A stretch of DNA of 64,000 nucleotides from contig NZ_CP045067.1 of the NCBI RefSeq assembly GCF_016864015.1, positions 3,420,001-3,484,000 of the forward strand, in the 5' to 3' direction. This DNA comes from Lacinutrix sp. WUR7. GTDB lineage: Bacteria; Bacteroidota; Bacteroidia; Flavobacteriales; Flavobacteriaceae. This document shows, piece by piece, positions 7,856 through 19,400 of this stretch (position 1 is the first letter of the stretch; the number at the start of each line of letters is the position of its first letter). Below the pieces are notes generated by a model. It had not been told where the DNA came from. It worked only from the letters and a program-made list of their open reading frames with translations, and made no database searches. Position numbers and translations under genes: made by a program.

Positions 7856-8383
7856 TTATATTTTTAATCCAATACCTAATTGAATGGTAGAATTTGTAGC
7901 CTCAATATTAGCAACATTATCATCTAAAATGTTTCCAAATCCATAGCTAAATCTTGCATCTAGAAAAAGGTTTTCCAATATATCATATTGTAATCCTGCT
8001 ACTCCAGAGAAGTTAAATGTTTTATAACCATCTTCGTAATCCCAAATTTTCAAATTTGCTTGTGGTCCAACACCAATAGATAATTCACCAATATGGTAAC
8101 GTAAAGTAATTGGTAATTGAATATAGTTTACCCTTAGGTTTTCTTCTTTTCCTCCTTCAGCAGAATACATTAATTCTGGCATGATGGATATTTTATCTGA
8201 AAAAGCATAATCTACAAAAGCTCCCATTGCTAATCCGTTTCTATGCGTATTACCAAAAGTTGCATCTGGATCAAAATCTAAATTAGAAATATTAACTGCT
8301 ACACGTATACCAGAAGTTACATTCTGCGCTTGCATTAAAAATCCTGTAAATAAAAAGACTGCTAAAAGTAAATTTTTTCTCAT
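7856..8383 (-). CDS. outer-membrane beta-barrel protein (PorT/OMP_b-brl_2-like)
   Basis: A 175-residue protein with signal peptide MRKNLLLAVFLFTGFLMQAQ and alternating amphipathic strands ending in an aromatic/hydrophobic residue pattern (STIQLGIGLKI), as in small 8-stranded outer-membrane barrels. Motifs GIRVAVNISNLDFDPD, HRNGLAMGAF, KISIMPELMYSAEGG and IQLPITLRY are shared with the gene just upstream (8446-8979), so the two are tandem paralogues. The substrate or role is unknown; such barrels are often annotated as porin-family proteins. It is 62 bases downstream of its paralogue and ends at a terminator. Confidence 0.85.
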   Translation of the reverse strand: MRKNLLLAVFLFTGFLMQAQNVTSGIRVAVNISNLDFDPDATFGNTHRNGLAMGAFVDYAFSDKISIMPELMYSAEGGKEENLRVNYIQLPITLRYHIGELSIGVGPQANLKIWDYEDGYKTFNFSGVAGLQYDILENLFLDARFSYGFGNILDDNVANIEATNSTIQLGIGLKI

Positions 8384-8445
8384 TGTTTATAATTTAAAAT
8401 TAAAGGAACGAAAGTAATAATAAAAATGTTTAGAAAAGAATAAAA

Positions 8446-8979
8446 TTAAATTTTATAACCAACACCAAACTGAATATTGGTTTGTTTTACTTTATAATCG
8501 GATTCTTTATCAATTTTATTGGTAAAACCATAACTGTATCTTACATCTATAAATATCTCACTAGTAATCATATACTCTCCTCCAACAATACCAGAAAGTG
8601 CAAAGTTTTTAAATCCGTCGTTTTCTTCATGAATTTTAACTCCTACTAAAGGTCCAACTCCGGCAGCTATTTTATCTGTAATTCTGTATTTAAATAGAAT
8701 TGGTGCTTGAATATAATCAATACGTATGGATTTTTCCTTAGCACCTTCGGCAGAAAACTGAAGTTCTGGCATTAAGGAAATTTTTTCAGTTAAATCTAAT
8801 TCGCCAAAAAAACCAAAAGCAAAACCGTTTCTGTGTTCATTTGTAAAATTTGGTTCTGGATCAAAATCTAAATTAGAAATATTCAGTCCGCCTCTTATAC
8901 CATAAAGCACATCTTTTTCTTGAGAGAATCCGTAAAAAGTGCTAAATAAAAGTGTAATTATTAGTATTGATTTTTTCAT
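8446..8979 (-). CDS. outer-membrane beta-barrel protein, tandem paralogue
   Basis: A 177-residue protein with signal peptide MKKSILIITLLFSTFYGFSQ and the same barrel pattern as its downstream neighbour: GIRGGLNISNLDFDPE, EHRNGFAFGFF, KISLMPELQFSAEGAKE and IQAPILFKYR. It ends NIQFGVGYKI, a typical last strand. By eye, roughly half the residues match the other copy, so the duplication is not very recent. Some nucleotide blocks, such as the SNLDFDP segment, are identical. The function beyond outer-membrane insertion is unknown. No promoter was identified in the 166-base upstream gap. Confidence 0.85.
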   Translation of the reverse strand: MKKSILIITLLFSTFYGFSQEKDVLYGIRGGLNISNLDFDPEPNFTNEHRNGFAFGFFGELDLTEKISLMPELQFSAEGAKEKSIRIDYIQAPILFKYRITDKIAAGVGPLVGVKIHEENDGFKNFALSGIVGGEYMITSEIFIDVRYSYGFTNKIDKESDYKVKQTNIQFGVGYKI

Positions 8980-9145
8980 TTGGATACGATTATTATTAAT
9001 TAGGTCTGAAGTTTTCCGGTATTACATATAAGATTTGAATACAAGAACCTTCAAAAATAAATTAGTTTATACGTTTTATTATTTGTCGGATAAATATAAA
9101 TTAAAATACTAAAATTCAAACATTTAAAAGATAAAAAGCAATTTT

Positions 9146-10051
9146 CTACTGTATATTACTAGAAACGGTGTCATAATACATACTCTTAATTATACCATCT
9201 GCCAAACCAATTTTTGGAACATACAAATCTTTTGCGCCGCTCCATTTCATTGCCGACAAATAAATTCTAGTTGCAGGAATAATTACATCTGCTCTATCTT
9301 GGTTTAAGTTTAATTCAGTAATACGTTCTTCATAAGAATAGGTTTGTAGCATATTATAATAACTGGTTAAATAGAAATACGTTAATGGTTTACCAAATGC
9401 TTTACCAGAGATCTTAAATATTTTATTAATATTACCACCAGATCCTATAACATCTATTTTATCATAAGGTGCTGTTTTTTCTTTTATCCATTGCTCAAGT
9501 TCGTACCAAGTTTCCTTTTTAACAATATCATTTAATAGTCTTACGGTTCCTATTTTAAAAGATTTTGAAGTAATAAAATCTCCGTTTCTTATCACAGTAA
9601 ATTCGGTACTTCCTCCACCAACATCTACATATAAATAGGTTTTATTTTTATCTATAAATGCATGCAAATCTGTTGCAGCAATAATTGCAGCTTCTTCTTC
9701 ACCATCAATTATATCAATTTTCACTTCGGTTTGCTCTAAAATAAGCGAAGATATTTTTTCTCCATTCACAGCTTCTCGCATTGCTGAAGTAGCACATGCT
9801 TTATATTTTTCAACTTTATGCGATTGCATTAGTAATTTAAAAGCTTGCATAGTATCTAGCATCCGCTTTGTGTTTTCTTTAGATATTTTTTGTTTAATAA
9901 AAACATCAGCACCTAAACGAATTGGCACACGCACTAAAGAACTCTTTTTAAATCGAGGAGCTTTCCCTTTTTCTTCTATAATATTTGCTATTAATAGTCG
10001 TACAGCATTGGAACCAATATCTATTGCCGCGTATTTTTTTATAGATAACAT
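9146..10051 (-). CDS. ppx: exopolyphosphatase (Ppx/GppA family)
   Basis: A 301-residue ASKHA-fold phosphatase that removes terminal phosphates from polyphosphate, or hydrolyses pppGpp. The phosphate-1 motif is YAAIDIGSNAVRLLI (about residues 7-21), and the phosphate-2 motif is YVDVGGGSTEFTVI (about 142-155). DVIGSGGNINKIFKI (about 200-214) and GLADGIIKSMY close the domain. It has only the short N-terminal module, about 300 residues, as is usual in Bacteroidetes, and lacks the C-terminal HD-like domain of E. coli Ppx. Its start directly abuts the ppk1 stop, so synthesis and degradation of polyphosphate are encoded in one transcript. Confidence 0.9.
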   Translation of the reverse strand: MLSIKKYAAIDIGSNAVRLLIANIIEEKGKAPRFKKSSLVRVPIRLGADVFIKQKISKENTKRMLDTMQAFKLLMQSHKVEKYKACATSAMREAVNGEKISSLILEQTEVKIDIIDGEEEAAIIAATDLHAFIDKNKTYLYVDVGGGSTEFTVIRNGDFITSKSFKIGTVRLLNDIVKKETWYELEQWIKEKTAPYDKIDVIGSGGNINKIFKISGKAFGKPLTYFYLTSYYNMLQTYSYEERITELNLNQDRADVIIPATRIYLSAMKWSGAKDLYVPKIGLADGIIKSMYYDTVSSNIQ

Positions 10052-12109
10052 TTATTGTTTATTTAAGTAATACTTATACGTTTCAAATTGCGTACGAACC
10101 TTTGGTTTATCATTTCGCTTGTATTTATTATTTTGGTTCGCGTTTAAAATTCTTGCTTTCACATTATCGCTCCAACATATATTATAAGTATCAATAAGTT
10201 CTTGTTTTATTTCTTCGTCATAAATAGGACAGCTGACTTCTACTCTATTATCAATATTTCTGGTCATCCAATCTGCTGAAGATATATACACCTTAGGATT
10301 ATCATTGTTACAGAAAATAAATAGCCTAGTATGTTCTAAAAATTTATCAATAATACTAATAGCTTCAATGTTTTCACTCATTCCTTTTTTTCCAGGAATC
10401 AAGCAGCAAAGGCCTCTTATTATTAACTGAATTTTCACACCCGCTCTACTTGCTTCATATAATTTATCTATCATTTTATAGCTAGACATACTATTCATTT
10501 TAAGCTTTATATATGCGGGTTTTCCAGCTTTTACATTTTCTATTTCTTTATTAATTAATTTAAAAAATGCAGACCTAGTATAATGTGGAGATGTAATAAT
10601 ATGTTTATATCTAAAAACGCGATAATTCGTATCGAAAAAACTAAATACTTTATTAAGGTCTTTTAGTATTTTTTGGTCGCTAGTAAATAAAGTATAATCG
10701 GTATAGATTCTTGCCGTAGATTCGTTAAAATTCCCTGTGCTTACAAATCCATAACGAACTATTTTATTTTTTTCTTGACGTTCTATTACGCACATTTTAC
10801 TGTGCACTTTTAGACCAGGAACTCCAAAGATTAGATTTACACCTTCTTTTTCCATTTGTTCGGCATAATCAATATTTGCCTGTTCATCAAACCTTGCTCT
10901 AATTTCTATAGAAACCGTAACTTTTTTTCCGTTTTTGGCAGCATTAATTAAGGAACTTGCTACATGCGAAATTTGTGCAAGTCTGTAAATGGTAATTTTA
11001 ATCGTTTTTACTGCAGGATCTAAAGCTGCTTCTCGTAAAAATTTAACGATATAAGAAAAAGTATGATACGGTGCATATAGCAGATAATCTTTTTTAGCAA
11101 TCTCACTAAAAATACTTTTTTCGAGACTTAGCCCTTTTATTGGTAAGGCTTCAATCTTTTCGTAAAGTAAATCTGTTCTTCCTAAACTAGGGAAATCCAT
11201 ATAATCCCTTCTATTATGATATCTACCTCCTGGAATAATACTATCTGTGTTTTCAATTCCCATTTTAGTCATGAAATATTGAAGTGTCTTTTTATCTATG
11301 GTCTTATCATAAACAAACCGAACAGGATCCCCTATTTGTCGACCTTTAACACTATCGGAAATTTTTTCAATAAAACTTTTACTTAAATCACTTTCTAAAT
11401 CTAACTCTCCGTCTCTAGTAATTTTAATCATGTGCGCTGTTATGCTTTTGTAATCAAAAATATTAAAGATATCATCTAGGCAATAACGAAGTAAATCGTC
11501 AACCATGATAATATAGTTTTTGTCTTCTTGTTTTGGTAAAACAATAAACCGATCCATTGCTTTTGAAATTTCAATGAAAGCATATTGATTTTCGTTATTG
11601 TTTAGCACCATATTTACTGCTAAATACGCCGCACTATCCTTAAGATTAGGCAACTTTACAAATTCATTAAGTACAATAGTTACAAGAGCAGGACTTACTT
11701 TTTGAATGAAGTAGTTTTTAATAAACTTATGCTGTTCTTCATTAATTTGAGTTTCATTAATAACAAAAATGTTCTCTAATTCTAACTTCTTTTGAATAAC
11801 ATTTAAAATTTTCAAGCTTTCGCTTTGTTGTTTTATAACTATTTGAGTAATAATTTCTAACAACTCACTAGCTTTTACTCCACCAAGTTCACTTTTACCA
11901 CCTTTTCCAGCTTCAACAATACGTTTTACGGTTGCATATCTTACCTTAAAAAATTCATCTAAATTATTAGAAAAAATCCCTAAAAAACGCAAGCGCTCAA
12001 TCAACGGAACATCCTCATCTTCTGCTTCTTGTAAGACTCTTGCGTTAAACTGCAACCAGCTAACTTCTCTATTAATATAAATATTATTTAATTTTTCAGG
12101 TTTAATCAT
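10052..12109 (-). CDS. ppk1: polyphosphate kinase 1
   Basis: A 685-residue enzyme that makes polyphosphate from ATP reversibly, usually at the membrane. The N domain begins NREVSWLQFNARVLQEA (about residues 12-28), with FFKVRYATVKR near 53-63. The catalytic autophosphorylated histidine is His436 in KVHSKMCVIER, and GFVSTGNFNESTARIY follows. The second phospholipase-D-like half carries LIIRGLCCLIPG and NRVEVSCPI. Length equals the family norm (about 690). It is the first gene of the ppk1-ppx pair, with a TATATTTG -7 element just upstream. Confidence 0.97.
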   Translation of the reverse strand: MIKPEKLNNIYINREVSWLQFNARVLQEAEDEDVPLIERLRFLGIFSNNLDEFFKVRYATVKRIVEAGKGGKSELGGVKASELLEIITQIVIKQQSESLKILNVIQKKLELENIFVINETQINEEQHKFIKNYFIQKVSPALVTIVLNEFVKLPNLKDSAAYLAVNMVLNNNENQYAFIEISKAMDRFIVLPKQEDKNYIIMVDDLLRYCLDDIFNIFDYKSITAHMIKITRDGELDLESDLSKSFIEKISDSVKGRQIGDPVRFVYDKTIDKKTLQYFMTKMGIENTDSIIPGGRYHNRRDYMDFPSLGRTDLLYEKIEALPIKGLSLEKSIFSEIAKKDYLLYAPYHTFSYIVKFLREAALDPAVKTIKITIYRLAQISHVASSLINAAKNGKKVTVSIEIRARFDEQANIDYAEQMEKEGVNLIFGVPGLKVHSKMCVIERQEKNKIVRYGFVSTGNFNESTARIYTDYTLFTSDQKILKDLNKVFSFFDTNYRVFRYKHIITSPHYTRSAFFKLINKEIENVKAGKPAYIKLKMNSMSSYKMIDKLYEASRAGVKIQLIIRGLCCLIPGKKGMSENIEAISIIDKFLEHTRLFIFCNNDNPKVYISSADWMTRNIDNRVEVSCPIYDEEIKQELIDTYNICWSDNVKARILNANQNNKYKRNDKPKVRTQFETYKYYLNKQ

Positions 12110-12128
12110 TTAGTAGTATTTTCTAAAA

Positions 12129-12136
12129 CAAATATA
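12129..12136 (-). promoter_or_regulatory. probable -7 element of the ppk1-ppx promoter
   Basis: The minus strand reads TATATTTG, a perfect TAnnTTTG element, 19 bases before the ppk1 ATG. The nearest upstream TTG is 25 bases away, longer than the usual spacing, so confidence is limited. Confidence 0.35.
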
Positions 12137-12181
12137 AATGAATTAATACTTTTTTTTAGCTCAAAAAGGAATAGATTTATG

Positions 12182-12667
12182 TTATTTTAAATCCTTCGGA
12201 AAAATTTTCAAAACCGTTTTCCCAGCACTTAGATTTTGCCATGTATCTGTGTCAAAATCAATACTTACCAAACCACTTGTTGGTACATTATCGTATAATA
12301 CAGATCCATAAGCGTTTACAAAGGAGGTAATGGCAAAATTGTGCCCAAAAATCATTAAATGATTTATAGCATTATCACAACTATTTATCACCTCAATTAA
12401 GTCTTTTCCTGCAAAATCATACAGTTTATTATCTTCCTGAAAATCAACATGTTGAAAATCTAGTGTTTTTATAAAAATGGCAGCTGTTGACCTAGCTCTA
12501 TTTGCAGCACTAGACAGGATTAAATCTGGAATAATAATTTTATCTTTGGCATAAGATGAAACTAAAGAAGCATCCTCTAACCCCCTCTTTTTCAATGGTC
12601 TTTCAAAATCTATCACTGGATGCTCCCATGAAGATTTTGCATGTCTAATTATGGTTAATTTTTTCAT
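12182..12667 (-). CDS. histidine phosphatase family protein (SixA-like)
   Basis: A 161-residue phosphoglycerate-mutase-fold phosphatase. The RHG-type motif is TIIRHAKSSWEHP (His9 would be the phospho-acceptor), with ERPLKKRG after it, the second arginine in SSAANRARSTA (about residues 53-63) and the second catalytic histidine in IFGHNFAITSF (about 107-117). This matches SixA, a phosphohistidine phosphatase acting on HPt domains, but the in vivo substrate is unknown. It lies 72 bases upstream of ppk1 on the same strand and may be transcribed separately, given the promoter element between them. Confidence 0.88.
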   Translation of the reverse strand: MKKLTIIRHAKSSWEHPVIDFERPLKKRGLEDASLVSSYAKDKIIIPDLILSSAANRARSTAAIFIKTLDFQHVDFQEDNKLYDFAGKDLIEVINSCDNAINHLMIFGHNFAITSFVNAYGSVLYDNVPTSGLVSIDFDTDTWQNLSAGKTVLKIFPKDLK

Positions 12668-13002
12668 TTCTGTATTCGTTAAAATATTATAATTTAACGA
12701 TTAAATGTAATCGTTTTTCATTTTGTCGAATTTTTGAGTTACTTAGCACTTTTATTTGATGAAAATAGAAAATCGCTATTAATTTGTTATATAAGCTATT
12801 AATTAATAACCCAAATTTAATAATTAAACTTAATCTAAACACATTAAGAAATTAATGTACTTCCCTCTCTAAAGATTATTGTAATGCTTTACATTTTGGT
12901 TGTTTTTATTTAATAAATTGACTTTTAAAATAACGTAAGAGTCAAAACATTGCTAATTACAATGTAACTTAAATAAATTAAAGAATTTAAGATTTTAATA
13001 TT
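12668..13002. other. AT-rich intergenic region between sixA-like gene and the adhesin locus
   Basis: 335 bases between divergent genes, very AT-rich. It must hold the promoter of the adhesin operon, but no exact TTG-N19-21-TAnnTTTG pair was found; TACATTTTGG near 12891 is one base too long. No hairpin or open frame stands out. Confidence 0.45.
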
Positions 13003-13485
13003 ATGAAAAAAGTAATCTTATTACTTGTGGTATCTCTTATATCGCAAATTGGTTTTACACAAGAATTAGTTAAACTCGATTATTCCGATTTTGAGAATAG
13101 TCAATTAATGAAAAGTAGTTCTCTAGAAGACTTTAAAAATTTAGCTACTAAAGCGGAAATTGGAGTTGCATACTTAGAACAAAATAATACAAAGACTTAT
13201 AATGCTAAAAACGGCATAAAGTTAATTCGTGTTACAAGTAGTGCTATTGAAGAATTAAATGCATCCTTAGATTTCTCCAGTTCTGTTGAAATGATAATAA
13301 TAGATATTTTAAAACCTAATTTTAATTTAGAAACGATAGACTGTTCTAAACTAAAACAATTTGATAATTTAAAATACATCTACTTTAGATATCAAATAGA
13401 AATCAAAAATAATAGTGAATTACAAAAAATTAATTGTTTACCTGTTAACGTAAAACAATATTACACGAAACAATTAGCTTCTTAA
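13003..13485 (+). CDS. small secreted protein at the head of the adhesin operon
   Basis: A 160-residue protein with signal peptide MKKVILLLVVSLISQIGFTQ, so exported across the inner membrane. The mature part shows no recognised domain. It has a weak leucine-rich-repeat flavour in its second half (SVEMIIIDILKPNFNLETIDCSKL... then QFDNLKYIYFRYQ) and two cysteines near 113 and 145. Its stop lies 10 bases before the start of the giant adhesin, so the two are cotranscribed. A dedicated chaperone, anchor or assembly factor for the adhesin is possible, but that is inference from position alone. Confidence 0.75.
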   Translation: MKKVILLLVVSLISQIGFTQELVKLDYSDFENSQLMKSSSLEDFKNLATKAEIGVAYLEQNNTKTYNAKNGIKLIRVTSSAIEELNASLDFSSSVEMIIIDILKPNFNLETIDCSKLKQFDNLKYIYFRYQIEIKNNSELQKINCLPVNVKQYYTKQLAS

Positions 13486-13495
13486 AACATAGACT

Positions 13496-16400
13496 ATGAA
13501 AACATTTACTAACCCATTTATAAAAGCAATAGTAGTTATTTGTCTATGCTTTTTTAGTTTAAATAATCTTTACAGTCAAGTTAGAGTTCCTTTTACGCAA
13601 AGAACAGCGGCTGATACTCCTGGTCAAACGGTTTATAGTATTAAAGGAGATTTTACTTTAATAGGTAACACCAATTTAACGCTACAAAATTACGGTACGA
13701 ATACTACTAATAGTAATAATACTATGATTGCTGTAGATGTTGATGGGGATTCTAGCACAACCAATTCTTCTTCTGCTACTTTAAATTTTAGCACAGAAAA
13801 TGGTGCTATTCCAGATTGTTCCAACATTATTTACGCAGGTTTATATTGGACAGGTAGAACTTCTAGTTCTGCTGTAACATTAGCAAAACGTAGCGTAAAG
13901 TTTAAACATGTAGACCAAAGTGCATACGAAGATGTTGTTGCTGATGTTAATAATATTTATTTCCCTGGCGATAATAATATGTATGCCGCTTACGCGGAAG
14001 TTACCAATATTGTAAAAGCAAATGGTACTGGTGAATATTTTACTGGAAACGTAGAGGTATCTACTGGAGATGGTGGTGGTACAGGTTATTATGGTGGTTG
14101 GGCATTGGTTGTTGTATATGACAATGACTTAATGGAATGGAGAGATGTAACCGTTTTTGATGGTTATGCGTATTTAGTTGGTTCTCAGACAACAAGTAAT
14201 CAATTAGATGTTAGTGGATTTAATGCGATACAAAACGGTCCTGTGAATGTAAAACTGGGGTTAATTGCTGGTGAAGGAGATAGAGGTATTTCTGGAGATT
14301 ATATTGAAATATGGGAAGATAAAGATGATGATGGAGTTATAGACGTTAGTGCTATTCCTTCTATTGATGAATGGACTCCTTTATCACATTCTGGAAATTC
14401 TACTGGAAACTTTTTTAATTCCTCTATTCAAACTGGCGGAAACGCTAGAACCCCTTCTTTAACAAACAATACTGGTTTAGATATTAGTATGTTTAATATT
14501 AATAATGCTAATAATAGTATTATTGATAATGGTGATACAAACACTAGTTTCAGATATGGTTCTACACAAGATACGTATATTATTTTTAATATTGCAATGG
14601 CTATTGATGCCTTTGTACCTTCCATAGATGGTCAAGTTTCTATTAACAATATCTTTGGTGATGTTAATGTATCAGAACCATATGCTATTAATCCAGGTGA
14701 AACTGCTCAGTTTGATATTGAAATTCATAATAATGGAAATGAACCATTAGAAGATTTTTTAATACAAATTCCTATTCCAGAAACGGCTAATTTCGTTCCT
14801 GGTAGTATTCAATACGCAGTAAATGCTCCTGCTAATACCACAACAACTCCTTATTATGATGCTGCTTTTGGAACTAATGGAGGAATTATATGGCAATTTG
14901 GAGATTTGCCTGAAGCAATAAACTTAAGTGATGTTTTAGCTTCATTATCCTTTGAAGTAGAAGCTTCTGCAAACTGTGAAGCTTTTAATCCTCCAAACTG
15001 TAGTCCAACTATTTCTTTATCAAGTGCTTTAATGACAGGTACTGGAGCGGTCTCACAAAGTCCGTTTTTCATAAAATTTAATAGTGGCTATCAAGAAGCT
15101 CCTTGTATTGCTTACCCAATATCAGAACCTATTATAATAACGGTTATCCCTTCTCTTGAAATAGATATAGCTGCTTCAAACCTTACTGTCGAATGTGATG
15201 GTTCTGGAAATACAACCGCTGTAAATGACTGGTTAGCATCAGGTGGAAATGCCTCTGTTGTAGGGGATTGCATTATAACTTGGACTAATGATTTTAACGG
15301 AGTAACATCTAATCAATGTGGTGCAGCAGGATCTACAACCGTAATTTTTACTGCAACGGATTCTTGTGGAAATACCACAACTACTTCTGCTTTACTTACT
15401 ATAATAGATGATACGGACCCAACATTTACTGCTCCTGCAGCTATTGAAATTTTCACGGATGCTTCTTGTAATTATGATGCAACGATTAGTGAAACTGGTG
15501 ATGTAACTAATGAAGCTGATAATTGTGATACTACTTTAGATGCTACTTTTACAGATGTTGTAACAGATGGTACTTGTGAAGGTTCTTTTGTTATAACTAG
15601 AACTTGGACTTTATCAGACGATTGTGGGAATACTGCAACGCCACAAATACAAACGATTACTGTTTCAGATAATACCGCGCCAACATTTACTGCTCCTGCA
15701 GCTATTGAAATTTTTACGGATGCTTCTTGTAATTATGATGCTACTGTTAGTGAAACTGGTGATGTAACCAATGAAGCTGATAATTGTGATACTACTTTAG
15801 ATGCTACTTTTACAGATGTTGTAACAGATGGTGCTTGTGAAGGTTCTTTTGTTATAACTAGAACTTGGACTTTATCAGACGATTGTGGAAACACTGCAAC
15901 GCCACAAATACAAACGATTACTGTTTCAGATAATACAGCGCCTACATTTACTGCTCCTGCAGCTATTGAAATTTTCACGGATGCTTCTTGTAATTATGAT
16001 GCAACGGTTAGTGAAACTGGTGATGTAACTAATGAAACTGATAATTGTGATACTACTTTAGATGCTACTTTTACAGATGTTGTAACAGATGGTGCTTGTG
16101 AAGGTTCTTTTGTTATAACTAGAACTTGGACTTTATCAGACGATTGTGGGAATACTGCAACGCCGCAAACACAAACGATTACCGTTTCAGATAATATTGC
16201 GCCAACATTTACGGCTCCTGCAGCTATTGAAATTTTTACGGATGCTTCTTGTAATTATGATGCAACGGTTAGCGAAACTGGTGATGTAACCAATGAAGCT
16301 GATAATTGTGATACTACTTTAGATGCTACTTTTACAGATGTTGTAACAGATGGTGCTTGTGAAGGTTCTTTTGTTATAACTAGAACTTGGACTTTATCAG

Positions 16401-19400
16401 ACGATTGTGGGAATACTGCAACGCCGCAAATACAAACGATTACCGTTTCAGATAATACCGCTCCAACATTTACTGCTCCTGCAGCTATTGAAATTTTTAC
16501 GGATGCTTCTTGTAATTATGATGCAACGGTTAGTGAAACTGGTGATGTAACCAATGAAGCTGATAATTGTGATACTACTTTAGATGCTACTTTTACAGAT
16601 GTTGTAACAGATGGTGCTTGTGAAGGTTCTTTTGTTATAACTAGAACTTGGACTTTATCAGACGATTGCGGAAACACTGCAACGCCACAAATACAAACGA
16701 TTACTGTTTCAGATAATATTGCTCCAACATTTACTGCTCCTGCAGCTATTGAAATTTTCACGGATGCTTCTTGTGATTATGATGCAACGGTTAGCGAAAC
16801 TGGTGATGTAACCAATGAAGCTGATAATTGTGGCACTACTTTAGATGCTACTTTTACAGATGTTGTAACAGCTGGTACTTGTGAAGGTTCTTTTGTTATA
16901 ACTAGAACTTGGACTTTATCAGACGATTGTGGGAATACTGCAACGCCACAAATACAAACGATTACCGTTTCAGATAATACCGCGCCTACATTTACTGCTC
17001 CTACAGCTATTGAAATTTTCACGGATGCTTCTTGTAATTATGATGCAACGGTTAGCGAAACTGGTGATGTAACTAATGAAGCTGATAATTGTGATACTAC
17101 TTTAGATGCTACTTTTACAGATGTTGTAACAGATGGTGCTTGTGAAGGTTCTTTTGTTATTACTAGAACTTGGACTTTATCAGACGATTGTGGAAATACT
17201 GCAACGCCGCAAACACAAACGATTACCGTTTCAGATAATACAGCGCCTACATTTACTGCTCCTGCAGCTATTGAAATTTTTACGGATGCTTCTTGTAATT
17301 ATGATGCAACGGTTAGCGAAACTGGTGATGTAACCAATGAAGCTGATAATTGTGATACTACTTTAGATGCTACTTTTACAGATGTTGTAACAGATGGTGC
17401 TTGTGAAGGTTCTTTTGTTATAACTAGAACTTGGACTTTATCAGACGATTGCGGAAACACTGCAACGCCACAAATACAAACGATTACCGTTTCAGATAAT
17501 ATTGCGCCAACATTTACGGCTCCTGCAGCTATTGAAATTTTCACGGATGCTTCTTGTAATTATGATGCAACGGTTAGTGAAACTGGTGATGTAACTAATG
17601 AAGCTGATAATTGTGATACTACTTTAGATGCTACTTTTACAGATGTTGTAACAGATGGTGCTTGTGAAGGTTCGTTTGTTATTACTAGAACTTGGACTTT
17701 ATCAGACGATTGTGGAAATACTGCAACGCCACAAACACAAACGATTACTGTTTCAGATAATACCGCGCCTACATTTACTGCTCCTGCAGCTATTGAAATT
17801 TTTACGGATGCTTCTTGTAATTATGATGCAACGGTTAGCGAAACTGGTGATGTAACTAATGAAGCTGATAATTGTGATACTACTTTAGATGCTACTTTTA
17901 CAGATGTTGTAACAGCTGGTTCTTGTGAAGGTTCTTTTGTTATTACTAGAACTTGGACTTTATCAGACGATTGTGGGAATACTGCAACGCCACAAATACA
18001 AACGATTACTGTTTCAGATAATATTGCTCCAACATTTACTGCTCCTGCAGCTATTGAAATTTTTACGGATGCTTCTTGTAATTATGATGCAACGGTTAGT
18101 GAAACTGGTGATGTAACTAATGAAGCTGATAATTGTGATACTACTTTAGATGCTACTTTTACAGATGTTGTAACAGATGGTGCTTGTGAAGGTTCTTTTG
18201 TTATAACTAGAACTTGGACTTTATCAGACGATTGTGGGAATACTGCAACGCCGCAAATACAAACGATTACCGTTTCAGATAATACCGCTCCAACATTTAC
18301 TGCTCCTGCAGCTATTGAAATTTTTACGAATGCTTCTTGTAATTATGATGCAACGGTTAGCGAAACTGGTGATGTAACTAATGAAGCTGATAATTGTGAT
18401 ACTACTTTAGATGCTACTTTTACAGATGTTGTAACAGCTGGTTCTTGTGAAGGTTCTTTCGTTATAACTAGAACTTGGACTTTATCAGACGATTGTGGGA
18501 ACACTGCAACGCCACAAACACAAACGATTACTGTTTCAGATAATACCGCGCCTACATTTACTGCTCCTGCAGCTATTGAAATTTTTACGGATGCTTCTTG
18601 TAATTATGATGCAACGGTTAGCGAAACTGGTGATGTAACTAATGAAGCTGATAATTGTGATACTACTTTAGATGCTACTTTTACAGATGTTGTAACAGCT
18701 GGTTCTTGTGAAGGTTCTTTTGTTATAACTAGAACTTGGACTTTATCAGACGATTGTGGGAACACTGCAACGCCGCAAATACAAACGATTACCGTTTCAG
18801 ATAATACCGCTCCAACATTTACTGCTCCTGCAGCTATTGAAATTTTTACGGATGCTTCTTGTAATTATGATGCAACGGTTAGCGAAACTGGTGATGTAAC
18901 TAATGAAGCTGATAATTGTGATACTACTTTAGATGCTACTTTTACAGATGTTGTAACAGCTGGTTCTTGTGAAGGTTCTTTTGTTATAACTAGAACTTGG
19001 ACTTTATCAGACGATTGTGGGAACACTGCAACGCCGCAAATACAAACGATTACCGTTTCAGATAATATTGCGCCAACATTTACTGCTCCTGCAGCTATTG
19101 AAATTTTTACGGATGCTTCTTGTAATTATGATGCAACGGTTAGCGAAACTGGTGATGTAACTAATGAAGCTGATAATTGTGATACTACTTTAGATGCTAC
19201 TTTTACAGATGTTGTAACAGATGGTGCTTGTGAAGGTTCTTTTGTTATTACTAGAACTTGGACTTTATCAGACGATTGTGGGAATACTGCAACGCCGCAA
19301 ACACAAACGATTACTGTTTCAGATAATACCGCTCCGGATATTACTAGTTGTACTAGTGTTATAGATCAGTCTGTAGATTGTACAGCAGGTGATAACGAAA

